Assembly: GCA_964401045.1 (NCBI GenBank)
Contig: CAYNXB010000064.1
Location: 1-15,436 of the forward strand
Length of the DNA: 15,436 nucleotides
Source of the DNA: CAYNXB01 sp964401045
GTDB taxonomy: Bacteria > Pseudomonadota > Alphaproteobacteria > Sphingomonadales > Sphingomonadaceae
Reading direction: 5' to 3'
Position 1 is the stretch's first letter; every line of letters begins with the position of its first letter. Under the pieces are notes generated by a model that did not search any database, was not told the DNA's origin, and saw only the letters and a list, made by a program, of their open reading frames with translations. A program made the translations under genes and the position numbers. This document shows, one piece after another, positions 14,447 to 15,436 of the stretch.

Positions 14447-14848
14447 TCACTTTGGAAAGTGCTCGACATGGGTTTCGGCGGTACGGCCGAAATAAACGAC
14501 CCGCCGGCCCGGGAACGAGACGAGGTATCCCGCGCAGCCGGCGGCTTTGACCTTTTCGCAGAAGGCGGCGTAGCTGTAGTCGGCGGGATTGGCCTGCGCC
14601 CAACGCACCAGGCGCTCGACCTCGGCGGCGTCGAGGGCAGCGGCGACGGTGCCGGCGGAGGGATGCATGTCCATCGTGACACTGTCTCCGTCAGGCAGAT
14701 AGTCGGTCTGGCTGTTGCGGCGATAGTCGACCAGATAGCCCTCGAAGCCGGCGGCGATCAGCTTTCCGACAATCTCCGGAAAGCTCAGGCTTCCATCGCG
14801 TGATCCAAGGACGCAGGTTTTGGCAATAGAAATCCGTTCCGCGTCCAT
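14447..14848 (-). CDS. DUF1398 family protein
   Basis: The 133-residue soluble protein matches DUF1398, small proteins once linked by name to phage or envelope proteins but with no known activity. Visible family marks are LSFPEIVGKLIAAGFEGYLVDY, a DYLPDGDSV strand, the DAAEVERLVRWAQ helix, YAAFCEKVKAAGCAGYLVSF and the closing GRRVVYFGRTAETHVEHFP. It has no signal peptide. The ATG at 14848 is preferred because AAGGA lies eight bases upstream; a TTG at 14869 would add seven residues. It follows the MarR gene by 40 bases on the same strand and precedes the transporter by 13 bases, so MarR probably controls all of them. Confidence 0.85.
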   Translation of the reverse strand: MDAERISIAKTCVLGSRDGSLSFPEIVGKLIAAGFEGYLVDYRRNSQTDYLPDGDSVTMDMHPSAGTVAAALDAAEVERLVRWAQANPADYSYAAFCEKVKAAGCAGYLVSFPGRRVVYFGRTAETHVEHFPK

Positions 14849-14888
14849 GGCGGTTTCCTTTCGTTTCAATGTTGAACTGGCCGGTGGT

Positions 14889-15341
14889 TCAATCCACCGG
14901 GGTTGCGTTTAGCTCGCGCCGTTCGGCCAGAACCCTCAGAATGTGGTCGAGCGCTTCGTGCTCTTCCTTCGTCAAAACCCCGAAGAACTCAGCGTCATTC
15001 TTGTCGGCAAGCGATGCCAGGACGGGTATCTTGGCCCGGCCCTCGGTCGTAAGGGACAGGCTGTGAGCGCGCTTGTCCTCCTGGCTTTCCGCGCGTTCGA
15101 CCAGCCCCTTGGCCACCAGCCTTTCCGCAAGCTTGCTGATAGCCCCCTTGGTCATGCCCATCTTCCCAGCCAGCACAGACGGGGGCGTCGGCTCGCAGTC
15201 ATAGAGTGCGCGCATGAAGGACCACTCCGCGACGGTGACCTCCTCGCCCGATACCTTGCGCGCGAACTCCTGCGACACGGCGTTCGACACCATTCGCATC
15301 CAGTAGCCGGTGTGGTCGGTGAGTTCGGAAGCCGAGATCAT
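14889..15341 (-). CDS. MarR-family transcriptional regulator
   Basis: The 150-residue protein has the MarR winged-helix layout: N-terminal dimer helix (TDHTGYWMRMVSNAVSQEFA), the start of the winged domain at VTVAEWSFMRALYD, the helix-turn-helix PSVLAGKMGMTKGAISKLAERLVAKGLV, the wing RAESQEDKRAHSLSLTTEGR with its conserved DKR, and a C-terminal dimer helix (EHEALDHILRVLAE). MarR proteins are usually dimeric repressors released by small phenolic or oxidising ligands. The ATG at 15341 is supported by AGGAG seven bases upstream. A long perfect palindrome lies just upstream of that ribosome site, strongly suggesting autoregulation and control of the DUF1398 and transporter genes behind it. The ligand is unknown. 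Confidence 0.92.
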   Translation of the reverse strand: MISASELTDHTGYWMRMVSNAVSQEFARKVSGEEVTVAEWSFMRALYDCEPTPPSVLAGKMGMTKGAISKLAERLVAKGLVERAESQEDKRAHSLSLTTEGRAKIPVLASLADKNDAEFFGVLTKEEHEALDHILRVLAERRELNATPVD

Positions 15342-15351
15342 GACGCATCTC

Positions 15352-15395
15352 CTGTTGACTAGGAAACTAGTTCAATTAAGTTTCCTAGTCAACAG
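15352..15395. promoter_or_regulatory. Palindromic operator overlapping the MarR promoter
   Basis: CTGTTGACTAGGAAACT (15352-15368) and AGTTTCCTAGTCAACAG (15379-15395) are perfect 17-base complements around a 10-base spacer, AGTTCAATTA. Each arm carries TTGACT, a good -35 hexamer, on its own strand, with weak -10 candidates 17 bases on (TAGTTT for minus, AAGTTT for plus). A dimeric repressor bound here would cover promoters in both directions. The inner part AACTAGTT (15365-15372) is itself a palindrome. Of the genes seen, the MarR gene starts 11 bases to the left. A divergent gene may lie past the right edge. Confidence 0.82.
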
Positions 15396-15436
15396 AAATT
15401 TGGAGACCGGATAAACGGATCGATGGGTAGTGATGT

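Noticed and set aside
15423..15436. Start of a divergent gene (ATG GGT AGT GAT)
   Set aside because: Only four codons are visible and there is no clear ribosome site, so it cannot be supported, though the palindrome makes a divergent gene plausible.

Overview
The window is a stretch of GC-rich alphaproteobacterial chromosome, most likely from a sphingomonad (Sphingomonadales). The call rests on several things: an mmcB gene with an alphaproteobacterial-type LexA box (GTTC-N7-GTTC), a DUF6152 protein, a PAS_5-like protein, sphingomonad-style palindromic repeats near position 365-472, and overall codon and base composition. No species can be named from the sequence alone.

Layout. Positions 1-7832 are almost entirely minus strand. 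Reading in the direction of transcription from 7832 leftward: mmcB (SOS-type DNA repair protein), a sterol desaturase/fatty-acid hydroxylase family membrane protein, a 540-residue PAS protein with an acidic linker, a periplasmic M48 metalloprotease with TPR-like repeats, a membrane-anchored DsbA-family thiol oxidoreductase, a LytS-type sensor kinase, its LytTR response regulator (4-base overlap), a pair of inverted palindromic repeats, and the start of nadC, which runs off the left edge. A TPR protein (7932-9689, plus) diverges from mmcB. It converges, one base apart, on a minus-strand cluster (12888 to 9691): a secreted protein of unknown function, two tandem paralogous family-2 glycosyltransferases and a small hypothetical protein. 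A DUF6152 secreted protein (13066-13500, plus) diverges from that cluster and ends at a clear intrinsic terminator, followed by tRNA-Arg(CCG).

Right of the tRNA the composition falls (a hand-counted 60-base line at 13921 is 50% GC, against 67% at 9541) and the content looks accessory. It holds a decayed DUF6790-like membrane gene, a single-domain EamA transporter, a DUF1398 protein and a MarR regulator, all minus strand. In front of the MarR gene lies a perfect inverted repeat of two 17-base arms around a 10-base spacer, almost certainly its operator. This looks like a self-regulated cassette placed next to a tRNA.

How the genes work together. The protease/DsbA/LytS/LytTR series is close-packed and plausibly one envelope-quality and envelope-sensing transcription unit. 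The glycosyltransferase cluster probably modifies a surface glycan. No wholly new system is evident. The best leads are the MarR-palindrome cassette with its broken neighbour, the LexA box on mmcB, the cysteine and histidine motifs in the TPR protein, and the two-module PAS protein.
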